The notes: generated by a model from the sequence alone, not told the origin. A stretch of DNA of 64,000 nucleotides from Bacilli bacterium (GCA_022009835.1 CP091726.1:248001-312000), one strand, 5' to 3'. Positions 27,741 through 39,064 are shown, counted from the stretch's first letter. Numbers and translations are program-made.

Positions 27741-28031
27741 ATGAATTATGAAATCATGTTTATTGTAAGACCAGATATTGACGAAGCAAAAGTTAAGAGT
27801 ACTGTTAAAGTCCTTGAAAAAGTATTAACTGATCACAAGGCTAAAATTACTTTATCTAAAGAGTTAGGTCAAAAAGAATTTGCTTATGAAATTAAAAAGT
27901 TTAAATCAGGTTATTACTTTTTTTATACAACATTGAATCTTTAGATGATTCTGCTATTAAAGAGTTTGATAGAGTAGCAAGAATTGATGAAAAATGTTGT
28001 TAGACATCTTGTTATAAATCTAGATAAATAA
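27741..28031 (+). CDS. rpsF: Ribosomal protein S6 (one frame break)
   Basis: 30S protein that pairs with S18 in the platform. About 96 residues: MNYEIMFIVRPDIDEAKVKS, ELGQKEFAYEIKKFKSGYYF, and after adding one T near 27920, NIESLDDSAIKEFDRVARIDENVVRHLVINLDK. Start ATG 27741 follows AAAGGAGGTGTAATAATT. It begins the classic rpsF-ssb-rpsR operon. Confidence 0.95.
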
Positions 28032-28041
28032 GGAGATAAGT

Positions 28042-28536
28042 ATGAATAAAGCAATATTAATTGGAAGATTAACTAGAGATCCTGAACTTAGGTCTACCCC
28101 AGCAGGTAGAAATGTTTGCCAATTTTCAATAGCGGTAAATAGAACTTTTACTAATGCTAATGGAGATAGAGAGGCAGATTTTATTAATTGTGTAGTTTGG
28201 GATAAACAAGCAGAGAATCTTGTTAAATACCAAAAGAAGGGAAACCAAATTGCGGTAGATGGTAGGATTCAAACAAGAAATTATGAAGATAAAGATGGTA
28301 AAAGAGTATATGTTACTGAAATACTAGCTAATAATATTAGTTTTTTAGATTCTAAAGGTTCAAGTGCTGGTAATAGTAATAGTTTTAATAACTTTAATAA
28401 CTTACCTGAACCACCAATTGAAAGAAATAATAATGTGGCTTCTATGCCAGATATAGAAACTGTATCTGTTGAAAAAGATCCATTTGAAGCTTTTGGGGAT
28501 TCTATAGAAATCAGTGATAATGATTTACCATTCTAA
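28042..28536 (+). CDS. ssb: Single-stranded DNA-binding protein
   Basis: 164 residues, intact. OB fold: MNKAILIGRLTRDPELRSTP, RNVCQFSIAVNRTF, DFINCVVWDKQAENLVKYQK, GRIQTRNYEDKDGKRVYVTE. A flexible Asn/Ser-rich linker leads to the acidic tip ISDNDLPF, which binds partner proteins. Site AAGGAGATAAGT. Lies between rpsF and rpsR, the standard place. Confidence 0.97.
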   Translation: MNKAILIGRLTRDPELRSTPAGRNVCQFSIAVNRTFTNANGDREADFINCVVWDKQAENLVKYQKKGNQIAVDGRIQTRNYEDKDGKRVYVTEILANNISFLDSKGSSAGNSNSFNNFNNLPEPPIERNNNVASMPDIETVSVEKDPFEAFGDSIEISDNDLPF

Positions 28537-28553
28537 AAAGGAGGAAAAAAACA

Positions 28554-28773
28554 ATGGCTGAATTTCGTAAGAAAAAGAAGAAAAAAATATGTCACATGTG
28601 TGCAGGAAAACCTGTTAATTATAAAGATGTAGCTATTATATCTAAATATATTAATGATAATGGTAAAAATTTTACCTAGAAGATTTACAGGTACTTGTGC
28701 TAAACATCAAAGACATGTTGCTCAAGAAGTTAAGAGAGCAAGATTCATGGGATTTGTTCCATTTTGTAAATAA
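28554..28773 (+). CDS. rpsR: Ribosomal protein S18 (one frame break)
   Basis: About 73 residues: MAEFRKKKKKKICHMCAGKP, NYKDVAIISKYINDNGK, then after one base fix near 28670 LPRRFTGTCAKHQRHVAQEV, KRARFMGFVPFCK. Two Cys in CHMC keep the zinc-binding look of some S18 proteins. Site AAAAGGAGGAAAAAAACA. Terminator at 28777-28805 ends the operon. Confidence 0.95.
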
Positions 28774-28776
28774 TAT

Positions 28777-28806
28777 AAATATAGCTATTAATGGCTATAT
28801 TTTTTC
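28777..28806 (+). terminator. Terminator of the rpsF operon
   Basis: AAATATAGC/GCTATATTT (28777-28785, 28794-28802) and a run of T. Confidence 0.65.
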
Positions 28807-28869
28807 TTTTTTAGATGACAATGTTATAAAAAAAATATTGTATAATAGTTAAGTAGAGGTGGGAATACT

Positions 28870-29327
28870 ATGAAGGTTATTTTTTTATTAAAGATTTAAA
28901 AAAACAAGGTAAGAAAAAAATGAAATTAAAGAAGTTAGTGATGGTTATGCTACTAATTATTTAATTAAAAAAATGGTTATGCTGTAAAATACACAAAAAT
29001 CTAGTAGTGATAGACTAGGTTGTGAGCTTGAAGATAATAAAAAAAATGAAGAAAAAAATATTAAGATAGCTAACGAAATTAAAAAAATAGATTAGAAAAA
29101 AAGGAAAAAATTATTTTTTTAATGTTAAAACTGGAAATGATGGGAAAGTATTTGGTTCTATCTCTAGTAAGCAAATATGTGAAAAGTTAAATGAACTTGG
29201 TTATAATATTAATAAGAAGATGTTAATTAGTGATGAAAATTTATCTTCTTTAGGAAACTTTTATATAGATGTTCAATTATATAAGGGTGTTATTGCAAAG
29301 ATTAAAATTGAACTTATAAAGAAGTAG
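28870..29327 (+). CDS. rplI: Ribosomal protein L9 (frame-broken)
   Basis: About 148 residues joined: MKVIFIKDLKKQGKKNEIKEVSDGYATNYLIKNGYAV is the N-terminal L9 domain (KVSDGYxxNYLxxxxxA); KTGNDGKVFGSISSKQICEKL and KMLISDENLSSLGNFYIDVQL form the C-terminal domain. Breaks in the A-rich linker. It directly precedes dnaB, as in Bacillus. Confidence 0.93.
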
Positions 29328-29334
29328 GTGAGTT

Positions 29335-30680
29335 ATGAATAAAGAATTACCTAAAAATATAGAAGCTGAGAAGTGTTTACTTGGTTCTATGTTTTGGTCT
29401 AGAGAGTCTCTTCAAAGAGGGTGTGAGGAAGCAGACAAGGATATATTTTATTTAGATAGTCATAGTAAAATATTTGAAGCTATTAAACAATTATATTTAA
29501 ATGATACTCCTGTTGATATTACATCTGTTACTACTTATTTAATTAATATTAATAAAATAGGTGAGGTTGGTGGAGTAGAGTACTTAAATGAAGTTGTTAA
29601 TTCAGTTGCTACTGGTGCTAATATTGAGTATTATATTAACTTGGTTAGTGAAAAATATACTTTAAGAAAAATGATTGAAGTAGCTACGGATATTGTTAAT
29701 AAGGCTACTAATGCAGAAGTTAATGCTGCTGATACTATTGATGAAGCAGAAAAAAAGACATTCTTAATATTTCAAAATTTAGAAAGACTAGTGAATTTAG
29801 AAAAGTACAGGATGTACTTAGTAAAGCTCAAAGTGATTTAGAGTTTTTATCTAAAAATGGTGGTAAAATTAATGGTCTTACTACAGGTTTTGGTGAATTG
29901 GATTCTTTAACTGAAGGACTGCATCCGACGCAACTTATTATTATAGCGGCAAGACCGGCTGTTGGTAAAACTGCTTTTGCTCTTAATCTTGCATTGGCTG
30001 CTGCTAAAAGTACTAAAAAGAATATTGCTATTTTTTCATTAGAGATGCCAGCAGAACAGCTTATTATGAGAATGATTAGTTCGCTTGGTCAAATAGATAA
30101 TAAAAAACTTAGTACTGGTAAATTAGAAAATGAAGATTGGAAAAGATTTAATGAAGCTATAAGTATTTTGGCAGATACTAATATTTATTTCCATGATGCA
30201 GGTGGTGTTACACCAGCAGAGATTAAAGCTAAATGTAGAAGACTTGCTACTCAAGGTGAAGGACTTGGTCTTGTTATAATTGACTATTTACAACTTATTG
30301 ATTCTTCTTCTAGGTATTCTGGTTCTAGACAACAAGAAGTTTCTGAGATATCTAGAGCTTTGAAAACAATGGCTTTGGAACTTGAGGTTCCTGTTATTGC
30401 TTTGTCACAATTATCGAGAAGTGTTGAAAAAAGAGAAGATAAAAAACCTGTTCTTAGTGATTTGAGAGAATCCGGTTCTATTGAACAAGATGCTGATATT
30501 GTAGCTGCTCTTCATGCTCCGGATGTTGAAGTTCCAGTGGGAGATGAGGTTCCTAATCCTATACAACTTATTATTCTTAAACATAGAAATGGTCCTACTA
30601 AAACTATTGATTTATTGTTTAAGAAAAAAACTTCAACTTTTTTATCTATTAAAAGGGATGGTGATAGTAGTGGTAAATAA
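29335..30680 (+). CDS. dnaB: Replicative DNA helicase DnaB/DnaC (one frame break)
   Basis: Hexameric 5'-3' helicase of the replisome. N-terminal domain: NIEAEKCLLGSMFWSRE, DITSVTTYL. Linker and RecA-like domain: GLTTGFGELDSLTEGLHPTQ, Walker A AARPAVGKTAFALNLA, FSLEMPAEQLIMRM, Walker B LGLVIIDYLQLID, then ALSQLSRSVEKREDKKPVLSDLRESGSIEQDADIV. About 448 residues, as usual. One frame break near 29755-29800. Starts eight bases after rplI. Confidence 0.96.
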
Positions 30681-30686
30681 TAGTAA

Positions 30687-32190
30687 ATGGAGTTTTTGGT
30701 ATTATTACTTTTATTATTATTATTTCTATTAGTATTTTGTTGCTTGTTTTTTTACTAATGAAAAAGTCAAATGAACCGCATGTTTTATATACTGTTTATT
30801 TAGATGGTAAAAAGTATTGGTAATATTGCTTCTAGGGATAGTTTTGAATCTTTTATTAATGTTAAAGAAGAAGAACTTAAGAAAAAGTATGATACTGATA
30901 CTGTTTATACACCTAAAAGGTGTTGAAATTAAAAAAACTTTTTACTTATAATACTTCTGTTAGTAGTGATGAACAAATATATAGTAAGATTATTAGTAAT
31001 AAAAAAATTTACTGTTCATGGTTATGAAATTAAAATTGCAAATAATGAAGATAAGAGTAAAGTTAGAACAATTTATACTCTATCTAAAAAGTATTTTTTT
31101 GATAAAGCTATTCAAGATACTATTAAAGCTTTTTGTTGATGGAGAACAATATGAAAAGTTTTTAGCAGGTACTCAGGAAGAAGTAAAAGACTCTGGTAGT
31201 ATGATTGAAAATATTGATATAGAAGAAGATATTACTTATAAAGAGACTTTAATTCCTACTGACGAGCAGATATTTACTGATAGTGATGAACTAAGTAAAT
31301 ATTTACTTTATGGTAATTTAGATAAACAGGAAACTTATATTGTTAAATCTGATGATAGTATTGAATCTATTGCTAGTAGTCATAAGCTTAATGTACAGGA
31401 ATTTTTGATTGCTAATCCTAGTTTTACCAGTGAAAATAATTTACTTTATGAAAATCAAGAAGTTAATGTTGGGCTTATTAATCCTATTATTTCTGTTGTT
31501 GTTGATGTTCATACTGTTGGTGATGAAGAAAGAGATTATGATACAGAAATTCAATATGATTCAGGTCAATATATTGGTTATCAGGAAACTATTAGAGATG
31601 GTGAAAATGGATTATATAAAGTTACAAGAAAGAGTCAGTATGTTAATGGTCAACTTATTTCCGCTACTATAGCTAATTCTACAGAGATTAAACCCGCTGT
31701 TAATAGAATTATTGTTAAAGGACAAAAATATGCTCCTAATGTTGCTGATTTGACTTATTGGGCTTGGCCTACGGATAGACCTTATACCATTACTACTTAT
31801 TTTGAATATCGTTGGGGATCTTTTCATGATGCTTTAGATATATATGTTGGTTATGGGTCTTCAGTATATGCTGCTAATAATGGTGTAGTTGTTAATGCTG
31901 TTGGTGGATGTTCACCAGGTTATATTAGATGTAATGGTGGAAGAGGTAATTATATTATAGTTAATCATAATGCAGGTGGTTATTATACTATTTATATGCA
32001 TTTAAGAGATTTTAATGTTAGTGTTGGGCAAACGGTTGCTAGAGGTCAGAAAATAGCGACAATGGGTAATACAGGTTATGTTGTTCCTGTTCCAAGTTCT
32101 TATAATCCTTATGGTGGTACGCATTTGCATTTTGGTGTTATGGTTGGTGGTCCTAATGGAACTCCTGTTAATCCTCTAAATCTATACTGA
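30687..32190 (+). CDS. Membrane-anchored LysM/G5/M23 peptidoglycan peptidase (frame-broken N-terminus)
   Basis: About 500 residues. N-terminal anchor (GVFGIITFIIIISISILLLV), a long outer region, a LysM motif (TYIVKSDDSIESIASSHKL), a G5-like domain (HTVGDEERDYDTEIQYD...IRDGENGLYKVTRK), and a C-terminal M23 endopeptidase: FHDALDIYVGYGSSVYAANN (metal H and D), NYIIVNHNAGGYYTIYMHL, THLHFGVMV (HxH). M23 enzymes cut peptide cross-links in the wall; all metal ligands are present. The first residues depend on frame joining between 30687 and 31130, so the start is approximate. It overlaps the walJ start. Confidence 0.88.
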
Positions 32191-32946
32191 TGAAAGTTTG
32201 TGTTTTGTCTTCTGGTAGTAAAGGAAATACTACTTATATTGAATCAGATAAGGCTAAAATACTTATTGATGTTGGTAATAGTGCTAAATATGTAAAGGAA
32301 AAATTAGAGGATATAGGCACTGAACCTGAAGATATTGATGCTGTGTTAATTACACATACTCATGTGGATCATGTTAAGGGACTTAAGGTATTTGTTAAAA
32401 AGTATAGTGCATCTATATATGTAACGGATATTATGCTTAAAAGTTTAGACTTTATTGATAATTATAATATTTTGAGCGATGAGTTTGATATTAAGGATAT
32501 TCATGTTACTGCTATTAAGACATCACATGATGCACCTGATTCAAGAGGATATATTATTACTAGTGGTAATAAGTCGGTTGTATATATTACTGATACTGGT
32601 TACATTAATAAAAAATATTTTGATGTTTTAAAAAATAGGGATTTATATATTATGGAATCTAATCATGATATTGAGATGCTTAATAATGGTAGTTATCCTT
32701 TTACTCTTAGACAGAGGATACTTTCTGATAAGGGCCATTTATCTAATTATGACTCTGCTAAATATTTATCTTCTTTTATAGGAGACAGTACTAAATGTAT
32801 TATGCTTGCACATTTATCTGAAGATAATAATACTGAAGAACTTGCTTATAAGACACTTGTTAGTAGATTAAAAAAAGAAAAATTTAGAAGTTAATAAGAT
32901 AATTATTGCTAAACAAAATAAGGAGACTGATTTAATTAAGATATGA
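32190..32946 (+). CDS. walJ: WalJ/YycJ-type metallo-beta-lactamase-fold hydrolase
   Basis: About 252 residues: VCVLSSGSKGNTTYIES, KILIDVGNSAKYVKEKL, the zinc motif THTHVDHVKGL (HxHxDH), SHDAPDSRGY, VVYITDTGYI, YIMESNHDIEML, ILSDKGHLSNYDSAKYL, IMLAHLSEDNNTEELA. This is the YycJ group, linked in Firmicutes to the WalRK wall-control system and DNA metabolism. One frame break near 32885. Its stop overlaps rlmH; in Bacillus these two genes are also close together. Confidence 0.9.
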
Positions 32947-33384
32947 TAAAAAAATTATTTGTGTAGGTAAGGTTAAGGAAAAGTATTTGAGAGAGGCTGT
33001 TGCTGATTATCAAAAAAGAATTTCTAGATATCATAAAATAGATATTATTGAAGTAGAAGACTCTAATATGAAAGAAGAAGCAGAAAGAATTAATCATTAT
33101 ATTAAAAAGTAATGATTATGTTATTACTTTAGAAATTGATGGTAATATGATTACTTCTCTTTCTTTTGCTGAAAAAATTAATAAAACTTTTTATAATTAA
33201 TTCTAATATTACTTTTTGTTATTGGCGGATCTGATGGACTTGATAATTCTATTAAACAAAGAAGTAATTATAGTTTATCTTTTTCTAAGTTAACTTTTCC
33301 ACATCAGTTGTTTAGAGTCATATTATTAGAGCAAATATATCGTTGTTTTTAAAAATATTAAATAATGAAACTTATCATAAATAG
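32943..33384 (+). CDS. rlmH: RlmH, 23S rRNA pseudouridine-1915 N3-methyltransferase (frame-broken)
   Basis: About 147 residues joined: KIICVGKVKEKYLREAVADYQKRISRYHKIDIIEVED, VITLEIDGNMITSLSFAEKI, FVIGGSDGLDNSIKQRSNYS, LSFSKLTFPHQLFRVILLEQIYRCFKILNNETYHK. These are the SPOUT-fold RlmH signatures (GGSDGL, LTFPHQL, REQIYRAF...YHK). Four breaks at A/T runs. Confidence 0.94.
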
Positions 33385-33437
33385 AATCATAGTTATTGAT
33401 TCTATGTGGTAAACTTTATTAGTAGGAGGAAAAATTT

Positions 33438-33836
33438 ATGTATTGTTCTAATTGTGGTAATAAAGTAGATGATAATGCTTATGTTTGTGTTAATTGTGGG
33501 GTTATTTTAAAAAAGAGAGAAAATGTTAAAAGAAATAAAAAACAAAATAGTAATGTTTTTGGTATGTTTAGTTTGATTTTTTCTGTAGTGGCAGTACTTT
33601 CATCTTTTTCTTTATTCTTTTATGATATTAGTAGTGTTGGTATGTATACTAAAGCTTATGAGAGAGTTATTTATGGTATTGGCTTTACTAGTATTTCCAT
33701 TTTTTTCTTACTATATTATCTTTTAATTTTTTTGCCCTTATTAAAAAAAGTAATTTAAATAAGACAGGACTTGTATTAACTTTAATTTCAGTGTTTCTTA
33801 TTTTTGTCTGAAATTTTAGTTATTATTATTTACTAA
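33438..33836 (+). CDS. Zinc-ribbon membrane protein (frame-broken)
   Basis: About 132 residues. N-terminal zinc ribbon MYCSNCGNKVDDNAYVCVNCGVILKK (two CxxC), a lysine-rich linker, then three or four hydrophobic helices (MFSLIFSVVAVLSSFSLFFY, GFTSISIFFLLYYLLIFLPL, LVLTLISVFLILSEILVIII). Zinc-ribbon plus TM proteins are common in Firmicutes, with no defined role. Its TAA overlaps the rsmA ATG. Site AGGAGGAAAAATTT. Confidence 0.7.
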
Positions 33837-34676
33837 TGATTGATGACTTTGGTTATAAAAAGAGTTTAGGGCAAAACTTTTTGATAGATGATAATGTAGT
33901 TAGTAATATTGCTAATTGTATTGAGTATAAAAAAAGTAATATGGTTATTGAAATTGGACCAGGAAGTGGTAATTTAACTAAAAAAATACTTGAGAAAGCT
34001 GATTTTGCTTTGCTATATGAGGTTGATTGTAGATTAAAAGCAATATTAAGAAAGGAACTTATGGAATATAATAATTATGAAATTATATGGGATGATTTTT
34101 TATCTAGGGATATTAAAGCTGATCTTGTTAAATACAACTATAATAATATTTATGTAGTAGCTAATCTTCCTTATTATATTACTACTCCTATTATAAGTAA
34201 ATTTATTCTTGAAATGTCTAATGCTTCGGAAATTGTTATTATGGTTCAAAAAGAAATGGCTGATAGACTTTCAGCAGAGGTTGGTACGAGAGATTATGGG
34301 CAACTTACTGTATTTATTAATTATTATTTTGAAATGAGTAAGATGTTTGATGTTGATAGAAAATGTTTTTTTATCCATCTCCTAATGTTGATTCTGCTGT
34401 TATTAAAATGACTAGAAGAGATAATTTAGATGATTTAATTTCTTTTTGATCATTTTGAAAGACTTGTAAAAAAACTGCTTTTTCAATTTAAAAGAAAAAA
34501 ACTATTAAGAATAATTTACTTAAAAAAATATGATCTTGAAATTATTAATAGAGTTCTTGAAAAAAATATGGTTTTGATCTTAGTACTAGAAGTGAGAAAA
34601 TTCCTTATTATGTTTTTTTGTTGAAATGTCTAATGAATTATTAAAAATAATTGTATTAAATAAAAAGTATGTATAA
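33836..34676 (+). CDS. rsmA: RsmA/KsgA, 16S rRNA dimethyladenosine transferase (frame-broken)
   Basis: Dimethylates A1518/A1519. About 270 residues: YKKSLGQNFLIDDNVVSNI, VIEIGPGSGNLTKKIL (SAM site), ALLYEVDCRL, NIYVVANLPYYITTPIISKF (NLPY catalytic motif), MVQKEMADRLSAEVGTRDYGQLTVF. After joining: FFPSPNVDSAVIKMTRR and FSFKRKKLLR. Frame breaks from 34365 on make the exact stop uncertain (34650 or 34676). yabG follows, as in Bacillus. Confidence 0.94.
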
Positions 34677-34740
34677 AATATATGCTTTTTTTGTTATATT
34701 TTTGTTTTTGTTTTTTTCATATTATTTTATGGGTGATAAT

Positions 34741-35511
34741 ATGTTTCAGATAGGTGATTTGGTTACTAGGAAATCTTATGATAATGATATTGTTTTTTTA
34801 AAATTATTAATATAGAAGGGAATACTTATATTTTTAAAGGGAGTTGTAGTTAGATTATTTGCAGATAGTCCAGTAGAGGATCTTAAAATTTATAATTCTA
34901 CTTCTATTGATGACTTTACTCCTGATATTGATGGGTATAGAAGTTTAGAACGAGATGAATATTTTTTTATTTACCTGGTAGAATTCTTCATATTGATGGC
35001 GATAAAGATTATTTAGATAAATGTATGAATTTTTTTATAAGAAAAAAATAGACTTAAGGCTTTTGGATTATATACTACTGATGATTCTTTAATTACTGAT
35101 GTTATTGGTAATTTGAAAAAATATAATCCTGATATTTTAGTTATTACTGGTCATGATGCTTATTATAGGAAAAAGAGAGTAGATGATAATTATAAGAATA
35201 CAAGTAAGTTTGTAGAAGCAGTTAAAGAGGCTAGGAAATATGAAAGTTCACATGAAAAACTTTTTATTGTTGCAGGAGCATGTCAATCTAATTATGAGGA
35301 ACTAATAAAAGCTGGTGCTAATTTTGCCTCTAGTCCTAAAAGAATTAATATTCATGCTTTAGATCCTGCTATTGTAGCAGCATGCCTTGCCTTTTCTGAT
35401 AAAAATAGCAATATTGATTTGATTAAGATTCTTGATAAAACTAAATATGGTTCTGATGGAATAGGGGGATTATTACAAAGGGTACAATGTATATTGGTTA
35501 TCCTAGATAAT
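34741..35511 (+). CDS. yabG: YabG-like sporulation protease (frame-broken)
   Basis: YabG is a sporulation-specific protease that processes coat proteins. About 258 residues joined: MFQIGDLVTRKSYDNDIVFK, SLERDEYFYLPGRILHIDGDKDYL, DILVITGHDAYYRK, KYESSHEKLFIVAGACQSNYEELIKAGANFASSPKRINIHALDPAIVA, ending GGLITKGTMYIGYPR. The GHDAY, GACQSNYE and SSPKRINIHALDP motifs are diagnostic. It lies between rsmA and veg, its usual place. Confidence 0.92.
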
Positions 35512-35512
35512 T

Positions 35513-35782
35513 ATGACTATTGAGAAAATTAAAAAAATAATATTGATAGTAGGTTGGGTAATAACGTAAAAGGTTATTTATAATGGTAGTAGAAATAAAA
35601 AAAAGAAGAGTATTCTGGGGTTATTTCTGAGACTTATAATTATATTTTTTTATTATTAAAACTAATGGTGATGAAGTTAAAAGTTTTAGTTATAGAGATG
35701 TTCTTACTAATACTATTGAGCTTTTTTTGACAAATTATAATTTTTTTCAAAAAAATATCTTGCTTTTTCTTTTTATAAATAA
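35513..35782 (+). CDS. veg: Veg-like protein (frame-broken)
   Basis: About 86 residues: MTIEKIKNNIDSRLGNNVKV, YNGSRNKKEEYSGVISETYNYIFIIKTN, SFSYRDVLTNTIELFL. This fits the Veg family (DUF1021), linked to biofilm formation and outgrowth in Bacillus, and yabG-veg order is conserved. Breaks at 35540, 35605, 35650 and later. Confidence 0.85.
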
Positions 35783-35827
35783 TATACAATGTAGTTAGAA
35801 AGTATTTTTCTAGAAGGAGTTGATTAC

Positions 35828-36089
35828 ATGGAGTTAAAACTTGACAAATTAGTCAAAATTGAAAAAAAAGGAAAATTCTAAAATGAGAGGAATTGCTAAA
35901 GTTCTAATTGATGGTTGCTTTTTGGTTGAAGATATTAGAATTTTAGAGGGAGATGAAGGTCTATTTATTGCTATGCCTAGCAAAACTCTACCTGACGGAA
36001 GTCATAGAGATACAGCTCATCCTATTAATAAGGAGACAAGAAAATTATTTGAAGACTTAATCCTAGATGAATATAATAAGACTGAGTAA
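35828..36089 (+). CDS. spoVG: SpoVG, RNA-binding regulator (one frame break)
   Basis: About 86 residues: MELKLDKLVKIEKKGNSKMRG after one base fix near 35870, then IAKVLIDGCFLVEDIRILEGDEGLFIAMPSKTLPDGSHRDTAHPIN. The FVVHDIRxxxGxxGLFxAMPSKxxxDGxxRDxxHPIN motif is unique to SpoVG, which affects septum formation in sporulation and binds RNA/DNA. Site AGAAGGAGTTGATTAC. Confidence 0.95.
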
Positions 36090-36161
36090 TTAAAAGAACT
36101 ACATTATGTAGTTTTTTTCATATTATTTTATTTTTTTCATATTATTCTTTAGGAGGATTAT

Positions 36162-36456
36162 ATGGATAAGGTAAAAGAAATTGATAATGGTTTTAATCAT
36201 GGTATTACTTTGGTTGAAAGAAAAAATATTGGAATTAGTGGTGTAAAAAAAATTGAGAGTTTCGATAGTGAAGAGTTTTTAATGGAAACCACACTTGGTT
36301 ATTTGGTTATTAAGGGAAGTGAACTTGAAATTATTAAGTTAGATACTTATCAGGGTAATGTTTCTATAAAGGGTAAAATTGATAGTTTGATGTATCTTGA
36401 TGGTAATAATAAAAAAAGATAATGATAATTCTTTATTAAATAAATTATTTAAGTAA
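36162..36456 (+). CDS. yabP: YabP-like sporulation protein
   Basis: About 97 residues: HGITLVERKNIGISGVKKIESFDSEEFLMETTLGYLVIKGSELEI, then GNVSIKGKIDSLMY. This is the YabP family, needed for spore coat/cortex assembly. One frame break near 36415. Site TTAGGAGGATTAT. The yabP-yabQ-divIC order matches Bacillus. Confidence 0.9.
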
Positions 36457-36457
36457 T

Positions 36458-36765
36458 ATGAATATTAATATTCAAATTTATTCTCTTTTTATTTTTCCTT
36501 TTTTATATGGAATAATCTTTTTATATATTACTTGAAATCAATTATAATATTTTTGTTTGAAGGAAAAAAATTATTTATAGAATTATTATCTCTTTTTTTA
36601 TTTGTTATAGTTCTCTCTTTGGTTTATTTTTCTTATTTTTACTTAAGATTAATAATGGTATATTACATTTATATTTTTTTCTTTTTGATGTTTACAGGTT
36701 ATTTGTTATCTTTTTGTCATATATAAGAAATTAATTGTAAAAAAAGGAAAAAAGGTGTGATATAA
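36458..36765 (+). CDS. yabQ: YabQ-like sporulation membrane protein (frame-broken)
   Basis: Between yabP and divIC. Joined frames give about 100 hydrophobic residues with three TM segments (MNINIQIYSLFI...YGIIF, FFVIVLSLVYF, LHLYFFLFLMFTGYLLSF). The segment LLKINNGILHLYFF fits the conserved LNxGxxRxYxF region of YabQ, required for the spore cortex. The call rests on position and topology as much as sequence. Confidence 0.65.
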
Positions 36766-36789
36766 TCTCTTATAGAAAGGGTGAAAATT

Positions 36790-37107
36790 ATGACTAAGAA
36801 GAAAAAGAAAAATGTTAGGGTTAGATTGTTATTGTTTTTTCTTGTATTTGGTTCTATTATTGGGTCTCTTAGTTATAGTTTTTTTTCTAATGTTAGCAAG
36901 ATTATAGAAATAAAAAAATGAAAAAAAGTCGCATTAAAAGAAAAAAACTTGTTGATTTAAAAAGATGAAGAAGATAAACTTAATTCTGATATTAAAAAAA
37001 CTTAAGGATCCTGAATATGTTGCTAGGTATGCAAGAGAAAAAAATATATGTATTCAAAAGATGGCGAACTTATTATTAGGCTTCCTGATGATGATAATGG
37101 TAATTAA
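36790..37107 (+). CDS. divIC: DivIC/FtsB-type septum protein (frame-broken)
   Basis: About 103 residues: basic start MTKKKKKNVRVR, TM helix LLLFFLVFGSIIGSLSYSFF, coiled coil (KLVDLKDEEDKLNSDIKKL), and the family ending LKDPEYVARYAREKYMYSKDGELIIRLP. DivIC joins the FtsL-DivIB complex at the division site. Site AAAGGGTGAAAATT. Confidence 0.9.
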
Positions 37108-39064
37108 AAAAAGAAGATACTATTTTTGCTTTTAGTATCTTCTTTTTTTGAATTCTTTTTATTTTTTTCTTTATAATTTCTGTATTTTTCTTCAGTAATT
37201 TCTTTTTCTTCTTCTTGTGGTAAATGACCATTTTTTTACTAGATAGTCAATTTCTTCTTTTTGTAATTGTTTCTTCTTCAAGAAGAGTATTTGCTATTAA
37301 TGATAATAGGTCTTTATTTTTCTGTTATTATCTTTTTAGTTTTTTTGATAACAATCTTCAATTATTGATCTCATTTCTTCATCTATTTCATGTGCTACTG
37401 TATCAGAAACATTTCTATTTTGTTATAATCTCTACCTAAGAAAGTATTTTCAGATGGTTCTTCAAGCATCATTGGTCCTAGAGAACTCATTCCATATTCT
37501 GTTACCATGCTTCTAGCTATTTTTGTTGCTTTTTTGAAGTCATCGTGGGCTCCGGTTGTTATTTCACCAAAGGTTACTTCTTCTGCTACTCTTCCTCCTA
37601 GTAGTCCACAAATTGATTCCAATAATTCATTTTTGGTATAATTGAATGATTCTTCTTTTGGTGTCATCATGGTGTATCCACCAGCATGGCCTCTAGGAAT
37701 GATAGTAATTTTTTGTACTTCGTTAGCACCATCTAGTTTTAATCCCATGACAGCATGTCCTGCTTCGTGAAAGGCTACTAATTTCTTTTCTTTATCTGTA
37801 TATTTCTTAGTTACTTTGGCTGGCCCCATTAATACTCTATCTGTCGCTTCATCGATTTCAGCCATAGTTATTTCTTTTTTATTTCTTCTTACTGCTAGTA
37901 AAGCTGCTTCATTGAGTAGATTTTTCTAGGTCTGCTCCAGAAAAAGCCAGGAGTTCTTTTTGCTAAATACTCTAGAGTGATGTTTTTTTGCTAAAGTTTT
38001 ATTTTTAGCATGTACTTTTAATATTTCTACCCTAGCATTTTTGTCTGGCAAACTTACTGTTACTTGTCTATCAAATCTTCCAGGTCTTAATAGGGCAGGA
38101 TCTAGAACATCTGGTCTATTAGTAGCGGCTATTATAATAATTCCTTCATTTGCACCAAAACCATCCATTTCAGTTAATAATTGGTTTAATGTTTGTTCTC
38201 TTTCATCGTGTCCACCACCTAGACCGGTTCCTCTTTGTCTACCAACAGCATCTATTTCATCAATAAATATTAAACAAGGAGCATTCATTTTTGCTTGTCT
38301 AAACATATCTCTTACTCTTGAAGCTCCGATTCCGACGAATAATTCTACAAAATCAGATCCACTTATATAATAGAATGGTACTTTGGCTTCGCCTGCTACA
38401 GCACGTGCAAGTAATGTTTTACCAGTTCCTGGTGGCCCTACTAATAGGACTCCTTTTGGTATTCTAGCTCCCATACTTGTAAATTTCTTTGGGTTTTTTA
38501 GGAAATCTATTAATTCTTGTACTTCTTCTTTTTCTTCAGTTAAACCAGCAACATCTTTAAAAGTTGCTTTGCTTTCTTCAACTAGTTTTGCTCTTGATTT
38601 GCCAAAATCCATTGATTTTCCACCATTTCCTAGTTGTCTAGTAAATACCCAAATAGTTACTCCTGCTAATAAAATAATTGGTAGGAATTCCATAATAGCG
38701 GCCATCCATGAAGAGGCTTCAGGATCATTTACTATTGTTAATTTGAAATCACTAGTTTTTTCTTTGGCAGTTGTTATTTGTGATATAAACTCTTCAGATC
38801 TTGGTATGTATAGAACAAAGCTTTCATTATCTTTATAATTTTTCTAGTTTTTCCTGTTAGTTTATATGTTTCTGTTCTTACTTTTTGGTGTAATTGTTAG
38901 TTCTGTTATTTTTACCACCATTTAAGTCTTGTAAAAAAATTCATCATAGGTAAGTTCATTTACAACATTATTAAATATATTAAATATCAATAAGCATCCT
39001 ATGAAAAAAATACTAACAAAAAATATATAAGGCATTAATCCTTTTTTGATATCTTTTTTATTCA
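37104..39064 (-). CDS. ftsH: FtsH, membrane AAA+ zinc protease (frame-broken)
   Basis: About 650 residues from ATG 39062-39064. TM1 near the start (MPYIFFVSIFFIGCLLIF), TM2 LPIILLAGVTIWVF, AAA domain with Walker A VGPPGTGKTLLA, Walker B CLIFIDEIDA, pore FVELFVGIGASRVRD, SRH AATNRPDVLDPALLRPGRFDRQ, and zinc site VAFHEAGHAVMG. The C-terminus is Lys-rich and its last codons lie in the terminator stem shared with divIC; the two stop codons overlap. Breaks at 38000, 37920, 37420, 37340 and 38850-38930. Start overlaps the end of tilS. Confidence 0.97.
37106..37149. terminator. Bidirectional terminator of divIC and ftsH
   Basis: 16-bp stem 37106-37121 with 37134-37149 between convergent genes, with A and T runs at the ends so it works on both strands. 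Confidence 0.75.

Noticed and set aside
38041..38838. Plus-strand ORFs opposite ftsH
   Set aside because: Shadow frames of ftsH with low-complexity Ser/Pro content and no ribosome site.
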